NCBI GenBank assembly: GCA_900548935.1 | Contig: URMR01000038.1 | Coordinates: forward strand, 1-13,111 | DNA length: 13,111 bases | Direction of reading: 5' to 3' | From: an uncultured Collinsella sp. | Lineage (GTDB): Bacteria; Actinomycetota; Coriobacteriia; Coriobacteriales; Coriobacteriaceae | Part shown: positions 5,949-12,360 of the stretch, piece by piece | How positions within the stretch are numbered: position 1 is the stretch's first letter | How the letters are laid out: every line of letters starts with the position of its first letter | Made by a program: the position numbers and the translations under genes | Notes under the pieces: model-generated | Databases searched by the model: none | The model's input: the letters and a program-made list of their open reading frames with translations, nothing else | Told to the model about the DNA's origin: nothing

Positions 5949-6255
5949 CTTTGGAGTGGTTGTGAAAACGAGCCGGTGAGGCGCTGCTTCTGTTCCGTGA
6001 ACGGAATCAAACGCAATGATCGGCAAAAACGTTTTGCCGCTGCGGCGGCGATATAAAAATGGTAAATCTGCAAAACCGTTCGCCGAGAAGATAAAAAACC
6101 GCAGTTCACGCCTTGATAAACGTAGGTAAAGTGTTTCGCAGTGCAACGCCCATATGCAAGCGAAAGTTTTTGTTGCGGTATTTGCAGGTTGTTCCCATTG
6201 GATGAGAAAAAGCCTGCAAGTTCGACGATGGGCGGCGGTGGTTCGTCCTTTGCTG
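5949..6255. other. AT-richer convergent gap between PTS operon and tex, with small hairpins
   Basis: About 300 bp with no gene that I can support; the short frames crossing it have no recognisable domain and no ribosome sites. It holds CGGCAAAA-ACG-TTTTGCCG (6021-6039), TTCCG-TGAA-CGGAA (5994-6007 region) and TTGCAGG/CCTGCAA arms (6182-6188 and 6213-6219, 24-nt loop). It also has words shared with the palindrome at 8484-8647. It could be tex 3' untranslated sequence, a decayed repeat or a small RNA. Confidence 0.5.
6021..6039. other. Perfect 8-bp hairpin, possible weak terminator downstream of tex
   Basis: CGGCAAAA pairs with TTTTGCCG across a 3-nt loop. Read on the minus strand it lies about 215 nt after the tex stop and has T residues inside the stem rather than after it, so termination is only a possibility. 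No better tex terminator is visible. Confidence 0.35.
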
Positions 6256-8403
6256 CTACTTTCCCTGCGCCATGGTGAGGGAGATTTTCTTGCGGTCGCG
6301 ATCGACCTTCTCGACCCACACCTTGACCGTGTCGCCGACGCGCACCACGTCGCTGGGGTGCTTGATAAAGCGGTTGGCCAGTTTGGAGATGTGCACGAGG
6401 CCGTCCTGGTGCACGCCCACGTCGACGAAGGCGCCAAAGTCCACGACGTTGCGCACTGTGCCCTTGAGTTCCATGCCCGGCTCCAGGTCGTCGATGGAAA
6501 GAGCCGAGCGGCTAAAGACCACCTCGGGCGCGTCGTCGCGCGGGTCACGACCGGGCTTCTTGAGCTCGTTGACGATGTCGATGAGCGTGAGGGTGCCGCA
6601 GTCCAGGTCGCTTGCCAGCGCCGAGATGCTGCCCAGGCGGCGCTCGATGTCGGGCACGCCGCCACGGCTGAGCTCGCTGGCTTTAACGCCTGCGCGCTCC
6701 AGGATGGCCGTGGCCACCTCGTAGCTCTCGGGGTGGACGCTTGTCGCGTCGAGCGGGTTCTTGCCGCCGCTGATGCGCAGGAAGCCCGCGGCGTTGAGAT
6801 ATGCCTTGGGTCCCAGCTTGGGGACCTTCTTGAGCTGGCGGCGATCGGTAAAGACTCCGTTTTCCTCGCGGTAGGCCACGATGTTTTTGGCCACGCTCGG
6901 CGTGATGCCCGATACGTATCCCAGCAGGCTTGCGCTCGCGGTGTTTACGTCGACGCCCACGCGGTTGACGACGTCTTCCACCACATGGCCCAACGTGCGT
7001 GAAAGCTCGGCCTGGTCAAGGTCGTGCTGGTACTGGCCCACGCCGATGGACTGGGGCGGAATCTTAACGAGCTCTGCCAGCGGGTCCTGCAGACGGCGGC
7101 CCAGGCTCATAGCGCCACGTACGGTGACATCCAGGTCGGGATACTCCTGGCTTGCGAGCTCGGAGGCGGAGTACACCGATGCGCCGGCCTCGTTGACGAT
7201 GGTGTAGCGAAGGCTGGGCGCCTGCTCGGCAATGAACTCCGAGACGACTTCCTCGGTCTCGCGGCTGGCGGTGCCGTTGCCGATGACGATGGTGTTGACG
7301 CCGTCCTTCTTGACGAGGCGGGCGAGCTCGCGCTTGGTGCCGGCGACGTCGTGGCGCGGCTTGGTGGGGTAGACGACGCCGTGGTCGAGCAGCTTGCCGG
7401 TCTCGTCCATGACGGCGACCTTGCAGCCGGTGCGGTATCCCGGATCGAGCGCGAGCACGCGGGCACCGCGCACGGGGCGTGCCGAGAGCAGGCCCTCGAG
7501 ATTCTTGGCAAAGACGTTGATGGCCTCGGTCTGAGCGCGAACGGTGAGTTTGGCGCGGGCCTCGCGCTCCAGCGAGGGGGCCATGAGGCGCTTGTAACCG
7601 TCAGCGATGGCGGCATCGAAGATGGGAGCGAAGACGCCTTGGCGACGGGGCCAGCGGCTGCCGAGGCGTGCCGTGGCGGCAGCGCCGTCGACGTTCACGC
7701 GCACGCGGAGCTTGCCCTCGCGCTCACCGCGGTCGATAGCCAGCACGCGGTGGTTGGGTATACGGCGTAGCGGCTCGTCAAAGTCATAGTAGGGCTCGTA
7801 TGGAGTCTTCTCGGCGGGGTCGGTGGCCTCGACGATGATGTCGGCGGTGTTTTGCGTAAAGGCGCGCAGGTCGGCGACGTTCTCGGGGTCCTCGGCCACC
7901 GTTTCGGCCACGATGTCGGCGGCGCCGGCAAGCGCCTTCTCGGGCGTGTCGAAGCCGGTCTCCTCATTGACGTATGCCGCGGCGGCGTCGAGTGCGCTGC
8001 CCTTGGCCGAGGCCTGCATAATGATCATGTTGGCAAGCGGCTCCAGGCCTGCCTCGCGGGCCTTCTGCGCGCGGGTCATGCGCTTTTTGCGGTAGGGCTT
8101 GTAGAGGTCCTCGACACGCTGGAGCTGCGTGGCCTCGCGAATCTGCTGCTCGAGTTCGGGCGTGAGTTTGCCCTGGGCGTCGATAAGCAGAATGACGTCC
8201 TCTTTACGCTGTTCAAGATTGCGCAGGTAGGACAGGCGCTCGTCGAGCGCGCGCAGGGCGACGTCGTCCATGCCGCCCGTGGCTTCCTTGCGGTAGCGCG
8301 AGATAAAGGGGATGGTGTTGCCCTCGTCGATGAGCTTGACGGCCGCCTCGATGTTGGCGGCCTTAAGGTTGAGCTCGCGGGCGAGCTGGGCGATAAGATC
8401 CAT
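6256..8403 (-). CDS. tex: RNA-binding transcription accessory protein Tex
   Basis: A 715-residue Tex protein, cytoplasmic, associated with nucleic acids and transcription in many bacteria. Domains in order: Tex N-terminal helical region (about 1-190, with NTIPFISRYRKEATGGMDD at 29-47 and YKPYRKKRMTRAQKAREAGLEPLA at about 101-124), YqgF/RNase H-like domain starting at VLALDPGYRTGCKVAV (316-331), the conserved GVGQYQHDL (454-462), tandem helix-hairpin-helix (about 475-545, GVDVNTASASLLGYVSGI), and a C-terminal S1 domain (about 643-712, GTVRNVVDFGAFVDVG then DGLVHIS). All expected domains are complete. The start at 8403 has AAGGAGT just upstream and begins with the canonical MDLIAQLARELN; the frame open back to 8559 crosses intergenic hairpins. 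It is a single gene, convergent with the PTS operon. It has the high GC and codon use of a conserved housekeeping gene. Confidence 0.97.
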   Translation of the reverse strand: MDLIAQLARELNLKAANIEAAVKLIDEGNTIPFISRYRKEATGGMDDVALRALDERLSYLRNLEQRKEDVILLIDAQGKLTPELEQQIREATQLQRVEDLYKPYRKKRMTRAQKAREAGLEPLANMIIMQASAKGSALDAAAAYVNEETGFDTPEKALAGAADIVAETVAEDPENVADLRAFTQNTADIIVEATDPAEKTPYEPYYDFDEPLRRIPNHRVLAIDRGEREGKLRVRVNVDGAAATARLGSRWPRRQGVFAPIFDAAIADGYKRLMAPSLEREARAKLTVRAQTEAINVFAKNLEGLLSARPVRGARVLALDPGYRTGCKVAVMDETGKLLDHGVVYPTKPRHDVAGTKRELARLVKKDGVNTIVIGNGTASRETEEVVSEFIAEQAPSLRYTIVNEAGASVYSASELASQEYPDLDVTVRGAMSLGRRLQDPLAELVKIPPQSIGVGQYQHDLDQAELSRTLGHVVEDVVNRVGVDVNTASASLLGYVSGITPSVAKNIVAYREENGVFTDRRQLKKVPKLGPKAYLNAAGFLRISGGKNPLDATSVHPESYEVATAILERAGVKASELSRGGVPDIERRLGSISALASDLDCGTLTLIDIVNELKKPGRDPRDDAPEVVFSRSALSIDDLEPGMELKGTVRNVVDFGAFVDVGVHQDGLVHISKLANRFIKHPSDVVRVGDTVKVWVEKVDRDRKKISLTMAQGK

Positions 8404-8459
8404 GGGACTCCTTGCGTTTAAGGTGCGTTTGCAGCACAGAGCTACCAAGGATACCACCC

Positions 8460-8482
8460 GTCCCAAAAGGCTGTTTTGGGAC
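8460..8482. other. 9-bp perfect hairpin in the tex leader region
   Basis: GTCCCAAAA pairs with TTTTGGGAC around GGCTG. It directly abuts the larger palindrome, and no U-tract follows in either direction. It may be part of the same repeat unit. Confidence 0.5.
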
Positions 8483-8483
8483 C

Positions 8484-8647
8484 GCGCCACGAAAACGGCC
8501 TTTCTACTACGTTTTACCCGTAGGGGCTGACCATACCTGGGTTTTCCGAAAATCGGCAAGACGTTTACCTGCGGTTTTTATTTCGCGAAATTCGGTATGG
8601 TTGATGGTAGTCGGTTAAACGTAGTAGATAGGCCCATTTCGTGGCGC
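8484..8647. repeat. 164-bp imperfect palindrome (two head-to-head repeat units)
   Basis: The outer 31-bp arms (8484-8514 and 8617-8647) match as inverted repeats at 28 of 31 positions, starting GCGCCACGAAA and ending CTACTACGTTT. A second matching block, ACCATACC (8530-8537) and its complement (8594-8601), sits at exactly the same distance from each end, so the symmetry is ungapped. The centre diverges but has TTTCGCGAAA (8581-8590). It is non-coding and lies upstream of tex. The form fits a REP/BIME-like or MITE-like intergenic element or a large RNA hairpin. Confidence 0.75.
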
Positions 8648-8704
8648 ACGAACCAAGCTGAGGCGCAAAATAGCCCTCGTCCCAGAAAAATCGTCGGCAA
8701 GGTA

Positions 8705-8742
8705 GCAAAATGCCCCGCGAGCAGGAGGCTGCTCGCGGGGCA
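8705..8742 (-). terminator. Intrinsic terminator of the SDR-MFS-Gfo/Idh operon
   Basis: A perfect 13-bp stem (8711-8723 with 8730-8742; TGCCCCGCGAGCA and its complement) around a 6-nt loop. Read on the minus strand it is followed by TTTTGC. It lies about 70 nt after the Gfo/Idh stop codon. Confidence 0.85.
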
Positions 8743-8813
8743 AAGAAGAGGGGCTTGTTGGTGGCGGACCGAAGGGTTCGGCATGGGGTTTTGCCGCGGT
8801 CGCTCTTAAGGCA

Positions 8814-9854
8814 TTACAGCTCGACGAGCTGGCCGGTCTCGGCGGCCTCCTTGATGGCGTTGAGAAGCGTGAGCGTCTTGACGTTATCGGCGGGGGTCAC
8901 GACGGGCTCGACCTCGCGGCGGACGACCTTCACAAAGTGCTTGAGCTGCATCTTGTGCGGCAGCGCCGGGTCCACGGCCGGGATCTCCATCTGCAGCGGC
9001 TTGTGCCAGTTAGAGGCGCCGTCGTAGGAGAACTGGTGCAGGCGGGGCAGCGACAGGGCGCCCTTGGTGCCACCGATAAAGTAGGCGTCGGCGTCGAAGG
9101 GGCGGTACTGCGGATCCTCGCGAGCGGTTGCCTCCCAGTTCCAGGGGCTGGCGGTGGCGTCGGAGATGGTCATGCTTGCGAGCGCGCCATCGGCAAAACG
9201 GACGTTGACCACGGCGGAGTCCTCGGTCTCAAAACCGCGGGCGGCGCTGGACTGCATACCCTGGACGGCAACGGGCTCGCCCAGCAGGTAGCGGAGCAGG
9301 TCGACGTCGTGCACCAGGTTGACCAGGATCGGGCCGGCGCCCTTCTTGCGGCGCCACTCGACGTCGAAGTACTCGTCATTCTTATAGATCATGTAGTGGA
9401 AGCTCGACACGGTGAGCTTGCCCAGCTCGCCAGACTCGATGATCTCCTTGGCCTTGTTGACGAAGGGATTGTGGCGACGATGCTGGCCCACGAGCACGGG
9501 CACGCCGGCGGTCTCGGCCTCGGCGGCGAAAGCCTGGGCATCCTCGAGATCGTTGGAGATCGGCTTTTCGACCAGCGGCACGATGTTGCGCTTCACAGCC
9601 TCGCGGGCAACGCCCAGGTGCAGGTCGTTGGGGGTAGCGATGATGACGGCCTCGGGCTTGACCTCGTCCATCATCTGGGCGGGATCGGTATAAAACGGCA
9701 CGCCGGCGGCCTCGGCCGTGGCGCGGGCGCCCTCAAAGGCGTCGGCGATGGCGACGAGCTCGGCCTCGGGCTCCTCGGTGACAAAGCGGATGTGGTTGCG
9801 GCCCATGGCGCCGGCGCCGATAACGGCAATGCGGACGGGGTTGAGCTCAGACAT
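8814..9854 (-). CDS. Gfo/Idh/MocA-family NAD(P)-dependent oxidoreductase
   Basis: A 346-residue cytoplasmic dehydrogenase of the Gfo/Idh/MocA family, which oxidises or reduces hydroxyl groups of sugars, cyclitols and related acids. The N-terminal Rossmann fold has GAGAMGRNH (13-21), IATPNDLH (72-79) and the family catalytic lysine in VEKPIS (95-100, K97). The C-terminal domain (about 130-346) has VNLVHDVDLLRYLLGE (178-193), with H182 at the usual catalytic histidine. The acidic residue often found four positions before that His is replaced by V178; this variant is, I believe, common in a subgroup. The ATG at 9854 has AAGGAG 5 nt upstream. It is the last gene of the SDR-MFS-Gfo operon, 69 bp after MFS with a perfect hairpin in the gap, and is followed by a strong terminator. 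Substrate unknown; inositol- or quinate-like polyols and sugar acids are candidates by family. Confidence 0.9.
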   Translation of the reverse strand: MSELNPVRIAVIGAGAMGRNHIRFVTEEPEAELVAIADAFEGARATAEAAGVPFYTDPAQMMDEVKPEAVIIATPNDLHLGVAREAVKRNIVPLVEKPISNDLEDAQAFAAEAETAGVPVLVGQHRRHNPFVNKAKEIIESGELGKLTVSSFHYMIYKNDEYFDVEWRRKKGAGPILVNLVHDVDLLRYLLGEPVAVQGMQSSAARGFETEDSAVVNVRFADGALASMTISDATASPWNWEATAREDPQYRPFDADAYFIGGTKGALSLPRLHQFSYDGASNWHKPLQMEIPAVDPALPHKMQLKHFVKVVRREVEPVVTPADNVKTLTLLNAIKEAAETGQLVEL

Positions 9855-9884
9855 TTCGACTCCTTAATACTGGTGACCGGTGGA

Positions 9885-9915
9885 ATGCGACAAAGGGGCT
9901 GTCCCTTTGTCGCAT
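9885..9915. repeat. Perfect 13-bp-arm hairpin inside the operon, REP-like
   Basis: ATGCGACAAAGGG (9885-9897) pairs perfectly with CCCTTTGTCGCAT (9903-9915) around GCTGT. It sits between the MFS stop and the Gfo/Idh ribosome site with no U-tract on either strand, so it is not a normal terminator. From memory, similar hairpins with an AAAGGG-n-CCCTTT core and TGTCGCA or TGTCACA ends are dispersed in Gram-positive genomes, sometimes near REP-associated transposases; I could not check this. Confidence 0.65.
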
Positions 9916-9923
9916 CGGTAAAA

Positions 9924-11180
9924 CTAGGCGGACTTCTTCTTGCTGTCGGAGACCATCATGTAGACGGTGAGCACGACGGCGATGGCGGCGATCACAATGG
10001 CGCCGTAGAAGGACTGCTGGTAGGCGGCGCTGCCGGCCTCGGCGTGATACAGCACGGCGGTGATGGGCTGGCTGATCCAGGTGGAAGCGGCATAGCCCAA
10101 AAACATGATGCCGTAGTTGACGCCGATGTTGCTGGTACCAAAGGCGCCACCGGTGAGCGGCGGGTAGATGACGAGCAGGGCGCCAAAGCTAAAGCCGAGC
10201 AAGGCGAGCGCCACAAAGAACATGGCCTGTGTAAAGCTCGTCGACATGATGACGAGGGCGACGATGGTGACGACAAGGCTGATGAGCAGCGACTTGTAGG
10301 CGCCGAGCTTGTCGATGATCTGGCCAAAGGACAGACGGCCAACCAGGTTGGCGCAGGTGTTGACGGAGACCACCACGCCGCCGAGGGCGACGGCCGCGGC
10401 GCTCGTGGGGTCGGCGAAGAGCTGGACGGCGGCGATGGAGGCAACCTTGCCCACGAGCAGGGTGCCCGCGGTGGCGGCAAAGGCGAAGGTGACGATGAGG
10501 ACCCAGAAGCGCGGGGTCTTGACCATCTCGCCCGGTGTGAGGTCACCGAAGGTGCCGGCATGCGCGCCACCCTTGGGGGCCTCGAAGCCCTCGGGCAGCC
10601 AACCGGCCTCGGGGGCCTTCAGGAACAGGGCGGAGGCGGCGATCATCACAAAGAAGATGACTCCGAGCGCCTTAAGGGCGCCAAAGATGCCCAGGCTCGG
10701 GATGAGCAGCGAGGCGAGCACCGGGGACAGCACGGCGGGACCGGCGGTCGAAGCGGCCAGGGTGATGCCGGAGGCGAGACCCTTCTTGTCGATGAACCAC
10801 TTTTGGCCGGTGGTGAGCGCGGGGTTGTAGCCCAGGCCGTTGCCGACGGCGGCGACGAGCGAGAACCACAGGTAGAACTGCCACGGCTCGGTGACGGTGC
10901 CGGACATGAACCAGCCCAGGCCGTAGCACACGGCGGCGGCGATCACGACGTTACGCGGGCCGATCTTATCGGAGATACGGCCGGCGAAGATGCCCGTCAC
11001 GGCCATGATGGTCTGAAAGACCGGGAAAGCCCAGGTAAGGGCACTCGACCACTCGGGGTAGACGGCGAGCAGGTTCTTGCTCACGACAGAATACAGCGCG
11101 ATGGAGCTGATGAAGAACATGGTGACGCACGCGGCGGAAAGCACGACGGCGCGACCCTTGTTGGAGTTGGTGGAAGCCAT
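9924..11180 (-). CDS. MFS transporter, OxlT/oxalate-formate-antiporter-like (OFA) family
   Basis: A 418-residue major facilitator with about twelve hydrophobic segments and a charged loop in the middle (about 195-222) between the two halves. MFS motif A is present as GRISDKIGPR (67-76), with the related GRLSFGQIIDKLG (281-293) in the second half. NGLGYNPALTTGQKWF (114-129) and GLASGI (134-139) are typical of the OxlT-like subfamily. The ATG at 11180 has AAAGAG upstream. It lies between the SDR and Gfo/Idh genes on one transcript and so probably brings in their substrate. OxlT itself needs a lysine (K355) in helix 11. The matching stretch here, NYGIMFLGYAAS (355-366), has no lysine, so a different substrate from oxalate is likely. 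The transport direction and substrate are not readable from the sequence. Confidence 0.85.
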   Translation of the reverse strand: MASTNSNKGRAVVLSAACVTMFFISSIALYSVVSKNLLAVYPEWSSALTWAFPVFQTIMAVTGIFAGRISDKIGPRNVVIAAAVCYGLGWFMSGTVTEPWQFYLWFSLVAAVGNGLGYNPALTTGQKWFIDKKGLASGITLAASTAGPAVLSPVLASLLIPSLGIFGALKALGVIFFVMIAASALFLKAPEAGWLPEGFEAPKGGAHAGTFGDLTPGEMVKTPRFWVLIVTFAFAATAGTLLVGKVASIAAVQLFADPTSAAAVALGGVVVSVNTCANLVGRLSFGQIIDKLGAYKSLLISLVVTIVALVIMSTSFTQAMFFVALALLGFSFGALLVIYPPLTGGAFGTSNIGVNYGIMFLGYAASTWISQPITAVLYHAEAGSAAYQQSFYGAIVIAAIAVVLTVYMMVSDSKKKSA

Positions 11181-11201
11181 TGGACTCTTTCTAATCGATG
11201 T

Positions 11202-11233
11202 GGGAGAGGAGCGGTCGTATCCGCGGGCCTCCC
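11202..11233 (-). other. Intercistronic hairpin between SDR and MFS genes
   Basis: GGGAG (11202-11206) can pair with CTCCC (11229-11233), and GCGG (11211-11214) with CCGC (11221-11224), around a 6-nt loop with an internal loop. It lies in the 65-bp gap; no U-tract is present. It is a possible stability or processing element. Confidence 0.4.
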
Positions 11234-11245
11234 TGTTAGGTTGGT

Positions 11246-12127
11246 TTACTGGTCAGTTGGCTTGGCGACGCCGGACTCATCGGACCAAAGCTCGACACCC
11301 TTGTTCTTAAGGTAGTTGTCGGCATAGGCGCGACGGCCGCCGGGCTTAGCGGTGAGGTCGCCCATCATGTTGGAGAAGCCGCCGTCGACCTTGATGGCGT
11401 CGCCGGTGGTAAAGTCCGAGCGCTTGGACGCCAGGAACATGACGGCGTTGGCGATATCGCTGACCTCGCCGATGCGACGCGTGGCGATCAGGCGGCTGCG
11501 GCTCTTCTCGACCTCGGGGTCGGCGTAGAAGTTGGCCGACATCGGGGTCTTAACGAAGCAGGGCTCGACGCAGTTGGAGCGCACGCCGTAGGGGCCCCAC
11601 TCGGCGGCCAGCATCTTGGACATCATGTTGACGCCCGCCTTGGTGGAGCTGTACACGCCCGAGAACGTCTCGGGGGAGTGGCTGGCGACGGTCGAGATGT
11701 GCACCAGGCGGCCCTGGCCGGCCTTGATCATCTCGCGACCAAAGCGCTGCGAGGTGATGAAGTAACCGGTGAGGTTGACGTTGAGCACCTGCTCCCAGTC
11801 GCTCAGCGGCAGGTCCTCCATGGCGGCGAAGCGCAGAATGCCGGCGGTGTTGACGAGAACGTCGACGCGGCCGAAGTCAGCGATGGTGGCATCAACGGCG
11901 GCCTGAACCTCGGCCTCGTCGGTGGCGTTCATCTTGTAACCCTCGGCGTGGATGCCAAACTCGGCGGCGAGGTCGGCGGCTGCGGCCTTGACCTTTTCCT
12001 CGTCCAGGTCGAGCAGGACGACGTTGGCGCCGTTGCGGGCGAACTCGCGGCAAATCTCGACGCCCATACCGCCGAGCGCGCCAGTCACGGCGCAGACATC
12101 GCCCTCGAGCTTAAGCCAGTTGCTCAT
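11246..12127 (-). CDS. SDR-family NAD(P)-dependent dehydrogenase with C-terminal extension
   Basis: A 293-residue short-chain dehydrogenase of the classical type. It has the cofactor motif TGALGGMG (15-22), D40 at the end of strand 2 (favouring NAD(H)), NTAG (93-96), N118, and the catalytic S145, Y159 and K163 (YSSTK). The N-terminal NWLKLEGDVCAVTG resembles sorbitol-6-phosphate and other polyol dehydrogenases as I recall them. After the usual end of the fold (KVDGG, 246-250) it has about 43 extra residues (GGRRAYADNYLKNKGVEL and onward) rich in aromatic and charged residues; this is longer than the usual 245-260 length. The ATG at 12127 has AAGGGAAG upstream. It is the first gene of an operon with the MFS carrier and Gfo/Idh dehydrogenase, divergent from a LysR-type gene. 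It probably oxidises or reduces a polyol or hydroxy-acid, but a steroid or other substrate cannot be excluded. Confidence 0.9.
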   Translation of the reverse strand: MSNWLKLEGDVCAVTGALGGMGVEICREFARNGANVVLLDLDEEKVKAAAADLAAEFGIHAEGYKMNATDEAEVQAAVDATIADFGRVDVLVNTAGILRFAAMEDLPLSDWEQVLNVNLTGYFITSQRFGREMIKAGQGRLVHISTVASHSPETFSGVYSSTKAGVNMMSKMLAAEWGPYGVRSNCVEPCFVKTPMSANFYADPEVEKSRSRLIATRRIGEVSDIANAVMFLASKRSDFTTGDAIKVDGGFSNMMGDLTAKPGGRRAYADNYLKNKGVELWSDESGVAKPTDQ

Positions 12128-12153
12128 AGGAACTTCCCTTCTTGTGCCTCCCT

Positions 12154-12180
12154 GTGGGTCGTTCCCATTAATCGACCCAC
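12154..12180. promoter_or_regulatory. 8-bp dyad GTGGGTCG-N11-CGACCCAC upstream of the SDR gene
   Basis: A perfect inverted repeat in the inferred SDR leader, between the candidate start point (near 12190) and the ribosome site. It can act as an operator in DNA or as a leader hairpin in RNA. No U-tract follows on the minus strand. Confidence 0.5.
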
Positions 12181-12196
12181 GTGGTTTTCGCAGGTT

Positions 12197-12225
12197 ATCG
12201 TATGCTTTGCATTTGAGCAGGTGAA
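12197..12225 (-). promoter_or_regulatory. Candidate promoter of the SDR-MFS-Gfo operon
   Basis: On the minus strand, TTCACC (12225-12220) and TACGAT (12202-12197) lie 17 bp apart, each matching 4 of 6 consensus bases. The start would be near 12190, inside the left arm of the long-range inverted repeat (12184-12195). Confidence 0.4.
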
Positions 12226-12246
12226 TTGCATATTTGTTAGAATGGC

Positions 12247-12263
12247 GTTAACCGTAGGTTTAC
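12247..12263. promoter_or_regulatory. Near-palindrome GTTAACC-gta-GGTTTAC, operator candidate
   Basis: Six of seven positions match across a 3-bp centre. It lies about midway between the SDR start and the LysR start, where a LysR-type activator usually binds. A second perfect palindrome, CTCAATTGAG (12284-12293), lies just downstream. Assignment to the LysR protein is inference. Confidence 0.4.
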
Positions 12264-12360
12264 ACTGTGCGATGCAGTTTATTCTCAATTGAGCGCGTGA
12301 CCTGCGAAAACAACCCCCTGTGGCACCATGTGGCTACGGGCGCGAAAACAGGAGATTGAC

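Larger units (their letters stand above)
8404..8813. other. 410-bp gene-free stretch between tex and the Gfo/Idh gene
   Basis: There is no supportable gene here. From left to right it holds the tex ribosome site and leader, a 9-bp perfect hairpin (8460-8482), a symmetrical imperfect palindrome (8484-8647), and the minus-strand terminator of the SDR-MFS-Gfo operon (8705-8742). A tex promoter must lie here but I could not find a convincing -35/-10 pair. Confidence 0.6.
12184..12311. repeat. Long-range inverted repeat flanking the SDR-LysR control region
   Basis: GTTTTCGCAGGT (12184-12195) is perfectly inverted as ACCTGCGAAAAC (12300-12311), with 104 bp between them; outside the 12 bp the similarity continues with mismatches. 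The left arm covers the inferred SDR start point and the right arm lies about 50 bp before the LysR start. It could be paired regulator sites or the ends of a small inserted element; I saw no clear target duplication. Confidence 0.55.

Noticed and set aside
5760..6665. Minus-strand 301-codon frame across the tex 3' end and EIIC end
   Set aside because: Serine/arginine-rich shadow of tex in another frame, crossing the PTS terminator; no ribosome site or family signal.
9885..9915. Hairpin as an operon-internal terminator
   Set aside because: There is no U-tract on either strand, and the downstream Gfo/Idh gene has its own strong terminator and no evident separate promoter.
8937..11315. A 792-codon open frame on the plus strand opposite the Gfo/Idh and MFS genes
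   Set aside because: It is low-complexity (Gly, Asp, His, Glu rich) with no domain. It lies antisense to two genes with clear motifs and ribosome sites, and is an effect of high-GC codon bias.
11246..12127. The SDR as a bile-acid hydroxysteroid dehydrogenase, as known from Collinsella
   Set aside because: Its N-terminus, length and operon partners (MFS, Gfo/Idh) do not resemble the Collinsella 7-beta enzyme as I remember it; a polyol-type role fits better.
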